The notes under the pieces are model-generated. The model was not told where the DNA came from. It saw only the letters and a list, made by a program, of their open reading frames with translations, and ran no database searches. Below, in pieces: positions 45,162 through 55,835 of a stretch of DNA of 64,000 nucleotides. Each line of letters starts with the position of its first letter. Positions within the stretch are counted from its first letter, which is position 1. The position numbers and the translations under genes are program-made. Source of the DNA: Timema cristinae (lineage: Eukaryota; Arthropoda; Insecta; Phasmatodea; Timematidae); assembly GCA_039000515.1 (NCBI GenBank), contig JBCFYV010001001.1:3936742-4000741 (forward strand). The letters run 5' to 3'.

Positions 45162-46290
45162 ATTTTATTTAAACTTCCTCGAGGCTCATATGACGGACTT
45201 GTTCCTCCTAATATTCAACAGATGATGTAGATTGTCAAACACAGCCCTGGATTTGACTGCACCCAAACCCATGGGCCCTATAAATGTTTGAACCCCCTTG
45301 TTCTACAATACATTGAAAACAATTAAAACAAACTATTATTTTTTCTACATTATTTAGAAAAATCACGGTTTTTAAGAAATAATACAGTAAAGAGTATTTA
45401 TTAAATCGTTAATAAGTAGCAAGGCAGGGTATTATGATAAAAGTTTTTCTAAATTGAAAACAGAGGATGAATGTCTACAACGGGATAGGTTTTCCCCGAA
45501 CCTTTTCATTAGCAAATGAAAGAATCACATCTTCATAGTTTAATTTTACACTAATGACATTTTCATTCGCAAGAACTGCTAAATGATTTAATATTTCCTG
45601 TGTTTGTGACGATCGTAGATGATTTTTAACGCTTGCAAGAGCAGAAAAAGATCGTTCAGCTGAACAATTTGTAGCTGAGTGCTTATATAAGTCTTCAAGC
45701 AGACACAAACATTTGGATAGAGACATGAAGGTGTTTTTATTTTACCATTTTGTTTAAAAGTGGTAAAGAGGTGTAACACTGTTTGTAATCTTAACTGATG
45801 AGGAAACTCTTCAGGTGAATACATTCAGGGGTAAATTACTTTTCGATATATCACGAATAAAGCTGCTGAAGTTTATTCACAGATTCGTGAATTTCAAGAG
45901 GTTAGCATTAGTCAGTGATCATTTTAATAACTGGAGGGACAAATTTGGCTAAACTTTCTAGATGTCATCTGCACACCATTTTGTAAGAGAGAAAGAAACT
46001 TTTGGTATCTGTTTCTCTCTTACACACATACAAGACAATGTGGCATTTTAACATCGTTTGTTTACAGTATTTGTATGAATAGAGGGGAAAAAATAAAAAG
46101 AATAAAATACAAATACAAATAAATAATAATTAAACAATAAATAAAGAACAAAATATATTGTTGGTAAATTTCCTGTACAGTACATCTGAATTGGCACGTA
46201 TTTAAAAAAACGTATCTACGAAAATTAGCCGCCCCCATAAATGTGCCGCCCTGGTTTCAGGCCCATGTGGCCCGTGCTTAAACTAGGCAT
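44937..46290 (-). mobile_element. Decayed hAT transposon (approximate limits)
   Basis: The left edge CAGTGGCGGCTCAATC and right sequence AGCCGCCCCCATAAATGTGC through CTTAAACTAGGCATTG look like hAT termini, and hAT transposase remains lie between (45824-45475). The terminal match is imperfect and I find no 8-bp duplication, so the limits are tentative. Confidence 0.5.
45475..45824 (-). pseudogene. hAT transposase, C-terminal dimerisation region
   Basis: The minus strand encodes SPEEFPHQLRLQTVLHLF, then after a frameshift in an A-rich run near 45735, MSLSKCLCLLEDLYKHSATN, followed by NCSAERSFSALASVKNHLRS, the signature of the hAT dimerisation domain, and a stop just after GKPIPL. The catalytic domain is not seen upstream. 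This is the C-terminal ~115 codons of a transposase of the type related to ZMYM/THAP12-like proteins. Confidence 0.8.
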
Positions 46291-46383
46291 TGGTCATACA
46301 CCATCGCTTACTTCGATATTTCTTGGTCTGTTACTCTAGGTTAAACTTTAAAATACGTTCAGGTAAACCAGTTTGGTGTTGAG

Positions 46384-47080
46384 TATATATATATAGGATG
46401 ATAAATAAGTCGTATGGCAAAGTTTCATTTAATTGGTTATGTAAACAGTCAGACCAGTAGGTTTTGGAGCTTTGAAAATCCACACGTTTTCCATGAGGTT
46501 CCTTTACACAGCTAGAAGATTGGAATGTGGGGTGCAATTTCACGTTGCATGGTGGTGGGTCCTCCTTTATTTAGAGAAACTGTTAATGCTGAACGTTACC
46601 AGGAATTTGTTATGCAGTTTATTGCATTACTGGAGGAAACAGAACGGGATTGATGGTTTCAGCAAGATGGAGCCATTGCACACACAGCTAAATCCACCAT
46701 GACAATGCTGGCTGAGTTTTTTGGTGATCTAAGGGTTTGTGGCCAGCTCGTTCCCCAGACCTAACGCCACTTGATTTTTTATATAGGGATACTTAAAACA
46801 GCCAGTGTATGTAAACAACCTTTTTACCTTGGCTGAACTGCAAACCATCATTGAGAGGTGCATTGCAACCAAACCCCAGTCAATGATTCGTCGTGTTTCT
46901 AGAAATATGGTTAAACAAGTGAATTTGAGTTACAGAGAAGCAGGATCACACTTTCAACACCTTCTGTGATTTCCTTATGGTTTATTGTTTGGTTTACATT
47001 AAATTTATATATTATATGGTGCAAAATATAAGTTTTTTCTTTGTGTTGCGTAACTTTTGGATCATCCTGTATATATATAT
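46384..47080 (+). mobile_element. Tc1/mariner (IS630)-type element with decayed DDE transposase
   Basis: The ends are inverted: ATATATATATAGGATGAT at the left and ATCATCCTGTATATATATAT at the right, with TA-rich borders as expected for TA-targeting elements. Between them the plus strand encodes the second half of a DDE transposase: GMWGAISRCM-like and FRETVNAERYQEFV, WFQQDGAIAHTA (second catalytic Asp), then ARSPDLTPLDF (third acidic position), in frames broken near 46650, 46730 and 46790. The N-terminal half, including the first Asp and the helix-turn-helix, is missing, so the element is internally deleted and inactive. Confidence 0.85.
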
Positions 47081-47369
47081 TGTAATACTCCTTCCCTAGA
47101 TTTGTGTTTTTATTTAAAACTAACATAACAATGTTGAAACTAAGTGATTGAAAGAACTGGTCTAGTTAACTTGTTGTGATGAGTTAGTAAACATTAGGAA
47201 AGAACGCTGACAACTCATAACAACTTGTCTCCGTTGTTTTTGGCAACTGGGCCGAATTGAACTATCTGTATAAAGGATTTTGATTTAGGACTATCACGGC
47301 TGACACATTAAGATCTACTCTGAGGCAGTCACTGCTCATCACCGGGACCACAAGGATTAGATCATAGGG

Positions 47370-47538
47370 TTATCGGGTACTTGTGCTAGAGAGCAACTGT
47401 CGTGCCAGGGTACCAGGTTCGAGTCTGTAAGGGGGATCACAAGCGGTGTTAGTCAAGCCAGTTCTCTCAAGAGCGTATACGTCAAAGTTCTTATATCTTT
47501 TTGTGCGTATAACCCGAATGGGTAGTAAGACGCGGTGC

Positions 47539-47581
<43 letters not shown>
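47370..47581 (+). mobile_element. SINE-like copy with shared hairpin tail
   Basis: A tRNA-like segment with B-box CAGGTTCGAGTCTG (47406-47420) precedes a short body and the tail TGCGTATAACCCGAATGGGT plus AGTAAGACGCGG, followed by 14 TAA repeats. The head differs from families A and B. Confidence 0.7.
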
Positions 47582-47582
<1 letters not shown>

Positions 47583-48787
47583 TCTTTTTTGTAACGCCTT
47601 TTAACTTCACATTTTTGTATTAACTCTTAGTGCTACTAATAAACCCATAAAACAGAACCATTAGTATAATTTCGAACCCACACATCTATTTTGCCATCTT
47701 CCCTACCCTTCCCCGCAAGCTATCCCGACAGATTAGGCCCGCGGAAGGGGGGGGGGGGTGACAATATATAACATCAATCGGTGAATGCACAGACGCTGTT
47801 AGGACCAGGTCTTACAATTTCATAAAAAATAAAGATTGAACTTTCTAAAAAAGTCTAAAGTTGCCGATTTAGCGAAAATAAATCACAAAACGTCCGAATC
47901 TACGCTGGACTTAAACCTCAGGAGGATTCTGTTAACAAGAAACTTTTACTAAATACAAACATATTTATTTGCCGTCAACATTGATATCATTACACTATAT
48001 TATTATTATTATTGGTATTTTATAAGTATTAATAATATCTATCAAAGGTGACAGCTGCAGATAGCATGATTGGGCGTATGAATACGCTAGAATAGTTTTA
48101 AGTTTCTTTTATAACTTTCAATCCCTGTGATTTGGTCAAGTAAGAAAGTTGACCTAAGCGATTCTTCCACCTGGATACGACGACTAATTGAATTAAAACT
48201 ATCTTAACCTAAATAAATATTTATTTTAAACAATAATAATAGTAAATAAATACTTTTTTTTTAAAAATCACTTGACCTGTCTAGACTTTTTGGGTTGCCC
48301 TCCATTTACTTGTCTGACGTAACTTCCCCCTGAACGCGACCAACAATCAATATAATTTTGGTTGATGAATTCGACCTCGGTACTTTTGACTTGGTTATAT
48401 AGCGCAGAGTACCAAATTGAGTAAAAAAAAAATATATATTAAAAAGTTATCTCCAAATATGGAACACTCGAAGAGGACTTCACTTGATCCAAACGAGAAA
48501 GAAGAAGAAGAAAAGAGAATGGAAGAACAAGTCAAATAGTAATAACAAGCTAGCGCTCTGTCCGTTGTGCGAGTGAAGTATTGAGATGGGATAGGGCTGG
48601 TTGGTAAGGGGGGAAAGGGGATCGTGGAAAGGGGAAATGAAAATATTTTTGAGTTTAATTTGACCAATTACCTCGATTGGTTTCATGGAGTGTCTCGCTC
48701 ACTCTTGGTCTCTTGTAGCTGGTAAGCTGTTAGCCATGAAGAGGTTCAGCCGATGGCACCTCAAAGCAACAGTGGCTTATCTCCAGT
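47582..48787. other. No supported gene; one family D copy
   Basis: A family D copy lies at 47970-48170. A G homopolymer is at 47749-47758. Minus frames at 48395-48686 are low-complexity and overlap each other. Confidence 0.5.
47970..48170 (+). repeat. Dispersed repeat, family D
   Basis: GCCGTCAACATTGATATCAT, AATAATATCTATCAAAGG, GATTGGGCGTATGAATACGC and GATTCTTCCACCTGGATACG in family order. Confidence 0.75.
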
Positions 48788-49030
48788 TTCAAGATACATT
48801 TAAAGTTTATACCACCGCGTCTGAATACCCGTTTGGATTATAGGCATATATATTTAATCCTCCTAATGGGGTAGAGATTAGAGAGGTGAAACTTGTGAGG
48901 AAATGTACCCCAATTTTCGTGGAAGTAGGGTGGAGAGATAATTGAGGAACTCGTGGCCCAATCGGCATTTGAACCCCAATCTTCCCTATCACCAATAATC
49001 CAATCTAAAGATTATTTCACACGCTCGCCG
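48788..49030 (-). mobile_element. Diverged SINE, family A
   Basis: Plus-strand tail CCGCGTCTGAATACCCGTTT and body words AGGAAATGTACCCCAATTTT are followed by a degenerate B-box and head. Confidence 0.7.
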
Positions 49031-49293
49031 GAAATAGAAAGCAGAATCTTCTTGAAAATTGCAAAAATTAACACGCTAGCAGAAATGTATTTAGGCCCAT
49101 GATTCTTTGCAACTCATTGTCAAGATGGACATTAAAACAAGAATGACACACTCGCTTCCCAATTAACGGGTTATTTCAAATCATTTCACAACAGTAGATG
49201 AATTTGTCTGCTTGTATCTATCTCCCTTTATAGTTTTTACAATTTGATTGGTTCTACCAATCTAATGTTGTCACGCAGAAAAAAAATGGTAAA

Positions 49294-49470
49294 TTTGGAA
49301 AAATTACACCTGAACGTGCGAATTGAACCCGGGACCCTTGACTTAGCCCGCCAATACTCTACCACCAAGGTATCCAGGATTAATCCCGTGCACATGATCA
49401 TTCTTCACTCATAGTTTTCAGGCAGAGTCTGTGATGGACGTGTGGAAATTATTGACTATTCATTGAACTA
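49294..49470 (-). mobile_element. tRNA-like dispersed repeat, family C
   Basis: The plus strand shows GTGCGAATTGAACCCGGGAC, AAGGTATCCAGGATTAATCC and GGCAGAGTCTGTGATGGACG, the reverse complement of the family C consensus. Confidence 0.8.
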
Positions 49471-50578
49471 TAATTTTTAGCACAGTCACTGGTGACTTGG
49501 GAATGACTTCATGTTGCCAACAGTACAAATCACATTTTAGTGCGCATGAAAACCCAGCTCTCCGGGGAAGACAGGGATTGATGGCAAGCACAAAGTCATC
49601 AGTTCCTAAAATGCCCTCTGCGCGCGTTCACTTGCGTGACTACGCTCGGAGGATACAGCCATGATGGGTTTGAGGAGCCTTGAGAAGGATATCTGTTCCC
49701 GGACTCAAAATGGCAAAGTGGTTTCCCGCTTTGTAAAGTCATTGAATTATATAAGGTGGTCGTCTGGTGATGTAGTGGTGTTCTTTAATGTACTATATAT
49801 GAAAGCGTATCCATAAATGTTTAATAACAAAGTTGTCTGAATAAGAAGAATGAACTTTGTGTCATCTTTGCTTGTCTGGTTGTAAAATATACATTCCTGG
49901 TGAAACTGCAACTAGGTTGGAGAGGGTTGCGTTGGGAGGGGATAGCTAGTACTTCTGAAGCATATATTTGTAAATCAATATAATATTCAGCAGAATGCAA
50001 GCGTTAAAGGCTATTTTTCACATCATGTTATACTTTTCATTTGTAAAATACGTATTTGATTTAGTTGTGTGACTTTGTTCATTACGAGTAGGCCTATTAG
50101 TTCATACTTTTAGGTAATTTTTTTAAATCTGAAGGTTTTTGAAATAATGTTTAGGTCATTTTATAGGTTACTTTGCGATAATGTTTAGGTGATCAAAGTC
50201 CTTGATCTGATTATGACAACATCAAAGGACTTTGTTGTTTCTTAAAATTAAAATACATTACGCGTATGTTCATGTTTTTTTATCGATACATTCTGCGTTC
50301 ACTTTATAATCCCAATGTAGTATAAAGTACATGACTTACAGAATAACCATATTTAGAACATCACAATTGAAAAGCGGATATACACAATACTATACGTCTG
50401 TATATTTACCGAGATGCATTGCCCGCACTCGTAGGGAAAACAGTCAATAGCACCAGTCTCGTGTAGTTTGGATTGTACGAGCAGTAAGGTTAGTTCGGAC
50501 AATTTTAATAATTTAAATGAGTGAATTAACGTTTAACTCAATATTAGGCCCAACTCTAGCCCAGTTAAAAATATTTTA
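49471..50578. other. No supported gene; GC-richer patch at 49560-49740
   Basis: The patch has CpGs (CTGCGCGCGTTCACTTGCGTG) and a Kozak-like ATG near 49661 but no frame of note. The rest is AT-rich. Confidence 0.35.
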
Positions 50579-50764
50579 ACCCGCTTCAGTGGACGAGTGG
50601 TCTAAGGTACCGCTCTCACGATAGACTAGACTGTACATGATGTGATTCGAATCCCAGTTGGTGTATTAAGGGTGATATTTACTAAACGGTTTTCCATCCT
50701 CCCTCCACAACAATGTGCGTACACGTCCTTATTCATCCCTGACACAGATAAGATAGTACAAGTA
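50579..50764 (+). mobile_element. SINE, family A, left part (split by the 5-kb element)
   Basis: The head has CTTCAGTGGACGAGTGGTCTAA (here CTTCAGTGGACGAGTGG and GGTCTAAGGTACC) and B-box GATTCGAATCCC. The body runs through ACGTCCTTATTCATCCCTG and stops at about 50764 without the hairpin tail. The missing tail reappears at 55857-55893, beyond the virus-like element. Confidence 0.8.
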
Positions 50765-50771
50765 GTGTTTC

Positions 50772-51100
50772 CGACCACGTGTAACAGCTCTCTGATTGGC
50801 TGAATTTGATCACGTGACCCCGCCCCTCGCTCTCTGATTGGCTATTGGCTTTACCATCTCCCTCCTCCCTCCACTCCTGTCCCTTTTGGTGGTTCCGGAC
50901 ATGTTTATTCTTGTTCCAAACATGTTGGTTATTGTTCCAGACATGTTGATTATTTATGTGTGCTAATTGATTTTTTATGTATGGGTAAGATTGGGACGTT
51001 GGAGTTTGTTTATTTTTTGGGGGAACATGCAGTCCACGGCGTCAGGCGCTCCTCCCGTGGCATCAGTATGGAGCACGAAGCTCTCCTGACGGCAGCTTAG
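50772..51100. repeat. Left terminal inverted repeat of the 5-kb element
   Basis: It contains GTAACAGCTCTCTGATTGGC, TTTGATCACGTGACC, CCACGGCGTCAGGCGCTCCT and TGACGGCAGCTTAGCG. Each is found inverted and in mirror order between 55835 and 55470. The arms differ by indels. Confidence 0.85.
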
Positions 51101-51424
51101 CGTAGAATGCGACCACTGACTGGCTGGCAGCTGTTTGCCGCCCTTTCACTTTTCCCTCACTCCCCACCCTCCTTGGAGGTATATGTCGCAACCAATCATC
51201 GCAATATCGCAACCCCCTATGTGGTAATGGGTTTTCCCTGTGTCGTCATCGCATTGTCACATCTACCTATTTGGTAATTATTTTTTTCACAACTAGAGAG
51301 CATTGAAACAGCTCTGATTATGCAGAATCAGGGGCCTCGGAAACCTCAGTTAGGGTCCACTACCCCCACCCCAAAAGTCTACAAAATCGGTTGTTTGGTA
51401 TCATCCGTCGACATGCGCGGATGT

Positions 51425-51560
51425 AGGTATCCGTCATGGACCGGAGGAGTAAGGCAGAAATGTTCCAGCGTTTACGCGAAGTGAGGGAGAGTATAAAACC
51501 ACCCCCAGTTCACCCGAGCGAGATTCGCACTCATGACCTCTTTTGTCATAACTAGGTGAG
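51425..51560 (-). mobile_element. SINE fragment nested in the 5-kb element
   Basis: The plus strand has ACGCGAAGTGAGGGAGAG and CCACCCCCAGTTCACCCGAG from the family A body and a degenerate B-box. Confidence 0.65.
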
Positions 51561-51972
51561 CTTGACATTTAGATTGTGTACCAAACACATATTTCAACCC
51601 CGATATCTTTAGCCGGGTGCTTCATGGACTGTACCCGCCAAACCCAAGAGAACTATATGGTGTGGATTTGTTTAGCTTACACTGAATATTTAATACAACT
51701 TATAATGTCAATTTACAATACACACAGCCTCCCAGTGTTCTACATGTCTAATATTTAACACAAGAAAGAATTAAGGCTGAATAAATTAGATTTACTAAGG
51801 GAATGTATCTCAATTTTCCAGAGCTGGAAGTGGAAAAGATTTATGAAAATTTACCCCCAAAAATAACTTTCTGCTAGATCAAACCCCACCCTTCCCATAG
51901 CCTGTTTCTAAAATGGAAACGCAAACGTGATCTGGTGCACATATTATTTATAGATCACACGAACTTGACACA

Positions 51973-52195
51973 TTTTAGTACCGCGTCTTACCACCCGTTC
52001 GTGTTATGCGCTTAAGTACTAAATACACTAATGGATCAGGAATTGGGAAGTTTGAACCCGCATTTGCGTAGAGGTAGGGTGAAAAACTACCCCATTTCAC
52101 CCAACCGAGATTCGAACCTCGATCTCCCCGTCATGATCATACCAGTCTAACTATAGAGTGATGCCTTATACTATTTGACCTCTGAAGCGAGTTTT
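51973..52195 (-). mobile_element. SINE, family A, nested in the 5-kb element
   Basis: Tail ACCGCGTCTTACCACCCGTT, body CCCGCATTTGCGTAGAGG, B-box complement ATTCGAACCTCGATC and a Leu-like head (minus strand CGCTTCAGAGGTCAAATAG). Confidence 0.85.
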
Positions 52196-52639
52196 TATCA
52201 CGTTAATTTAATATTTAGTAATGCATTAACTTATATGTATCCAAAGCAATGACATAATATCCATTTATATTGGATGAACTTTGCCTTTTATAAATATATA
52301 GTCACAAATGAATATTATTTACAAGTATATTTTTTCCATTTCCATTTATTTGATGTATTTAACGTGCACTTTGGAAACAGAATGGGGAAATTGTTATGTT
52401 GCAACCATGTATTTCTGGCACACACGCCATTGGTAGCATTGTCATTCTGGTATATTTATTTCCCAAATGGCCTTGTAAGTCAGTGGCTTGGACCTCTGAA
52501 AAACAGGGGGTAATTCACACGCCAGAGGTGTTCCATAATGCTGCCTTGCGAGGTCCTCGTTTGCATGTATGAACCTGGATTTGACTCCCACTACCTTTTG
52601 CAGGGTACATCATGCCATAACTCAAGATTTGAAGGAGTT

Positions 52640-52910
52640 TTTAGCATCGCTAATCACTGCCCTGATGACTGGTGCCAGTTTGGCGGCTTGACAAGACAGG
52701 ACTATATCGTGACCTTTAAACTGTGAGCTAAGTCATTGACTCTGGCAACCCTCCCCATCAGCAATGGGTTTTCCCGATGACGTCATCGCACTGTTGCAAC
52801 CATGATGACTGGCGTCAGTTTGGTGGCTTGACAGGACGAGTTGAGACAAGAATAGATCGTGACCTTGAAACCATGAGCTATTACAAAAGGTCATTGACCC
52901 TGTTCTTCTC
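52640..52910. repeat. Left subterminal palindromic repeats
   Basis: Two units contain GACTGGTGCCAGTTTGGCGG (52668) and GACTGGCGTCAGTTTGGTGG (52806), each followed by CTTGACA...GATCGTGACC. They are the inverse of the right subterminal units. Confidence 0.85.
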
Positions 52911-52947
52911 GTACCACGTAACGTCGCTCGTGGGAAGGATAGGTGGA

Positions 52948-52953
52948 TATATA
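52948..52953 (+). promoter_or_regulatory. TATA box of element gene A
   Basis: TATATA in a GC-flanked context lies 57 bases before ATG 53005. Confidence 0.5.
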
Positions 52954-53004
52954 GAGGGGCGCTCACTTTGTCGTCTATTTATAAGAGTTGTAAAGCGGTT
53001 CAAG

Positions 53005-53295
53005 ATGGACAAGCTACAACAGCTGGTAAATATTGTTTACGCCATGCAGACCGTAAAATTGTGTGATCTAACCGTCGATGAAAAGTACTCGGTGGATAAA
53101 TTATAAGTGGTCAATACAAAGTTCAGGAGACCTCTAATAGCCTATCTAGATGGCGAGATTTGTGTATTTTTACCCTGTCGTTTTTTTACTCTAACAGATG
53201 AAGACGTGTGTGAGCTTAATAACGAAAAACTGGTATTTAGCTGCACCGGAGTAATACCCGGTTCACCTACCATTGTGAACTTTGAAAGCGCTTAA
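53005..53295 (+). pseudogene. Element gene A, small protein with one premature stop
   Basis: From ATG 53005 (AAGATGG context) the frame encodes about 96 residues to a stop at 53293, interrupted by one TAA at 53104. The sequence before and after the stop is one coherent protein: MDKLQQLVNIVYAMQ at the start, then VNTKFRRPLIAYLDG and VFLPCRFFTLTDEDVCELNN. The pattern of short beta strands with an LP-R-F motif reminds me of small proteins, possibly nucleic-acid binding, encoded by virus-like DNA elements in arthropods. This is from memory and not verified. It has its own TATA box and is followed at 131 bases by gene C. Confidence 0.6.
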
Positions 53296-53426
53296 GATAC
53301 AGCGCAGAAGAATCAATCAGTTAACAACAACATCATCGGGCAGCTGGGTAGTTAATACATGTGTACAATATCACACGGTGGAACCTGCAAACCATACAGC
53401 ACGTTTAGCTCTCAGGTACGCTCGCC

Positions 53427-53729
53427 ATGCTTAGAACCGACTATATTAATTTAATTTTTGTGGGTAATACGATTGTGGGGCGTGCCTATATGACTGTGGG
53501 AAATATTCACAGTGTGGCTGTGAGTGATAGACATGTAATTTACAAAGTAGTGAGCCAATACAGAGAGAAGCGAGGCTAAATCGAGTTTTGCGACTCTACC
53601 TACACCTAGAACATTCTGATGAAAACTTTCCTAAGCTTATTCTCACCCACCAATCATACAGGCAACGACGCTAAGGTGGTGAGCTATCACAACACATTTT
53701 TCAAGACTGAAGAGTCCTGCCACCCCTAA
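53427..53729 (+). pseudogene. Element gene C, unknown product, two premature stops
   Basis: From ATG 53427 a single frame runs 101 codons to TAA 53727, with in-frame stops TAA at 53577 and TAG at 53607. The first 50 codons read as protein (FVGNTIVGRAYMTVGN, VIYKVVSQYREKRG). The last part (AKVVSYHNTFF, KTEESCHP) also looks coding. The 3' end lies 12 bases before the CCAAT box of gene B. A related upstream sequence is visible at the 11.3 kb locus. Function is unknown; the internal stops are not restored here. Confidence 0.5.
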
Positions 53730-53740
53730 AGAGGCTGCGT

Positions 53741-53763
53741 CCAATCAGCGTGCACCTATAAAA
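53741..53763 (+). promoter_or_regulatory. CCAAT plus TATA promoter of element gene B
   Basis: CCAATCAGCG (53741-53750) and TATAAAA (53757-53763) precede ATG 53823 by about 60 bases. The same CCAATCAGCG word and a TATA box stand before the copy at 11.2 kb. Confidence 0.7.
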
Positions 53764-53822
53764 AGGGTGTCTCGATGGTTTGCTGGCCATAACCGTGACA
53801 GTAGTCGAAGCGAACAAACATC

Positions 53823-54536
53823 ATGGAAGGTCAAGACGTTTGCACCAGCAAAGCAATGCCGAGGAAGCCGCTCGCCATCACCAGTATTTTCAACACTTTG
53901 TTACCGCTGGATGAAGTCGACGCCAAGTGAGTCATCGTTGGCATGAGTGTCAAGAACAACTTTACGCCCCAGCTAGAAAAATTCGGAGGGGACTGTGCGG
54001 TGTTTAACCGTGCATAGTGACAATAACTCGGCAACTACAAGTCAGTCATATCAAAGTTTTTCATCAACACGCAACCTCCTCAGAAGATTAGTCTCACTAA
54101 TCATGAAATCTCTCTAAGACGCATGTGCGGTGACCGTATGGTCGCCATCAGCGAGAGACAAGACGCCGGACTCAAACGGGTCGCCTATCTAGCACCTAGC
54201 TAGGCGTGTCTTTGTGATGTGTGGGACCTCATCGACGTCGCCGTCGACTGCCGGGATTAGTAGTAAGCACCCGTCGCACGCTATTGCAACGATTTTATCA
54301 ACACACTCGTCGTAGATGTATGCGACACGCTAACAGAATCAGCGGATATCATCGATCTCGAACAGCCTATGGTGGAAACGTACATCAGAAACCTGGATCT
54401 TATCAGTGCTACCTACTATACACGTCAAGTCATTGGTTTGGACTATTACATGCCGGATTGTGAATTAAAAACAATTTTACTAATGCATCTACACTGTAGA
54501 AAAACGTATGAACGAATATATGAGGCAATCCTATAA
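53823..54536 (+). pseudogene. Element gene B, 237-codon frame with eight premature stops
   Basis: One frame runs from ATG 53823 to TAA 54534 with no length change relative to a coherent protein, but contains stops at codons 36, 65, 66, 68, 127, 146, 147 and 148. Recognisable words include LAITSIFNTLLPLDEVDAK, NFTPQLEKFGGDCAVFN, TNHEISLRRMCGDRMVAIS and VVDVCDTLTESADIIDLEQ. The diverged copy at 10.5-11.2 kb has sense codons where this one has stops, so the stops are secondary. I recognise no fold. Position downstream of genes A and C and its own CCAAT/TATA promoter and AATAAA signal suggest an independently transcribed gene of the element. Both copies are broken and I do not reconstruct the protein. 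Confidence 0.7.
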
Positions 54537-54607
54537 AAGTGTATTATACATATTATGTATAATGTCTGTGAAACCTTTAATATATGTCTGTAAAACCTTT
54601 AATGTTT

Positions 54608-54613
54608 AATAAA
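54608..54613 (+). terminator. Polyadenylation signal of element gene B
   Basis: AATAAA 72 bases after the gene B stop, followed by a T-rich stretch (TATGTTTTGTAATATCGTGT). Confidence 0.6.
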
Positions 54614-54689
54614 TATATGTTTTGTAATATCGTGTTTTATTCACGCAAAACCTTTCTGTCCCCTTACACGTAGATACGAGTCTCGACTT

Positions 54690-55215
54690 GTCGAGCCGTC
54701 AAACTGTCACCAAATATGAACAGGGTCAATGACCTCTTGTACTAGCTCACGGTTTCAAGGTCACAATCTATTCTTGTCTAGACTCCTCTTGTTGAGCCGC
54801 CAAACTGGCGCCAGTCATCAGAGAAAAAAACATTCCGACATCATTCAAAATCGTGTCCTATTTCTGTCTCGACTTGTCTTGTTGACCCGCCAAACTGGCG
54901 CCAGTCATTAGGGTTGTGACAGTGTGGTGACGTCATCGGGAAAATCCATTGATGAGGGGAAGGGTTGCCAGAGTCAATGACTTAGCTCATGGTTTCAAGG
55001 TCACGTTCTATTCCTGTCTTGTCGAGCTGCCAAACTGGCGCCAGGGAAAACCCATTGCGACATTATTCAAGTTCACGATCTATTCTTGTCTCGACTCGTC
55101 TTGTTGACCCGCCAAAATGTCACCAGGTATGAGTTGCCAGGAAAAGACCCGTTCCACATAAGTGGTTGCGACACTGGGAAAACCCATTACCGTATAGGGG
55201 TTTACGACACATGCC
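54690..55215. repeat. Right subterminal palindromic repeats
   Basis: Five units contain CCGCCAAACTGGCGCCAGTC or diverged forms (near 54692, 54799, 54886, 55027, 55108), separated by GACTCGTCTTGTTGA and TTTCAAGGTCACGATCTATT-like words. TGGCGCCA is itself palindromic. Such clustered subterminal motifs often bind transposases. Confidence 0.85.
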
Positions 55216-55469
55216 TTGTAGGAGGGGGGGATTGAAGGGAAGTGAAAGGGTTCTCAAGGCAGGGGAACCATTTATCACATTCTACCCCTAACGGTCGTCA
55301 AGAGAGATTCGTGCTGTTGGTTCCGGGAAGGGAAAGCAGTCCAAAAGAGTCTTGCGAGAGGGAGTAGTCAGTGTAACTTAGTTTGTTCGTGGCGATGTAA
55401 GGAGAGAGGGAGAGTGAGTGAATATTGAAAGGGGCCTTACGGCCGGAAACAATTTCTCACACTCTTCGC

Positions 55470-55835
55470 TAAGCTGCCGTCAGAAGAGCTTCATGCTTCG
55501 TGTTCCCTCCGATGATGAGGAAGGAACGCCCGACGCCGTGTACTGCACGCCAATAAAAACATAAAAAAACTCCAACACCCATCCGAATCCTAACCAGAAA
55601 TAAATAACCAATGAGCACAAATAAAAAGCAATGAACAAATATAAATTGCCATTGAGCATACATAAAAAAACAATGAACACAAATAAAAAACAAATGAGTC
55701 AATAATAAACAAGTTTAGAACACTGAAAAGGGGTCTGAAGGATGGGAGGGGGGAAAACCAACAGCCAATCAGAGAGTGAGGGGTGGTGTCACGTGATCAA
55801 ATTCAGCCAATCAGAGAGCTGTTACAGGTGGTTGG
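55470..55835. repeat. Right terminal inverted repeat of the 5-kb element
   Basis: It carries CGCTAAGCTGCCGTCAGAAG, GAACGCCCGACGCCGTGTAC, GTCACGTGATCAAATTCAGC and CCAATCAGAGAGCTGTTAC, the inverse of the left arm. The region between is A-rich with short ATGAGCACAAATAAAAA-like repeats (55600-55700). Confidence 0.85.

Noticed and set aside
44937..46290. Intact hAT transposon
   Set aside because: Only the C-terminal dimerisation region is recognisable, with a frameshift, and the ends do not match well; recorded as decayed with approximate limits.
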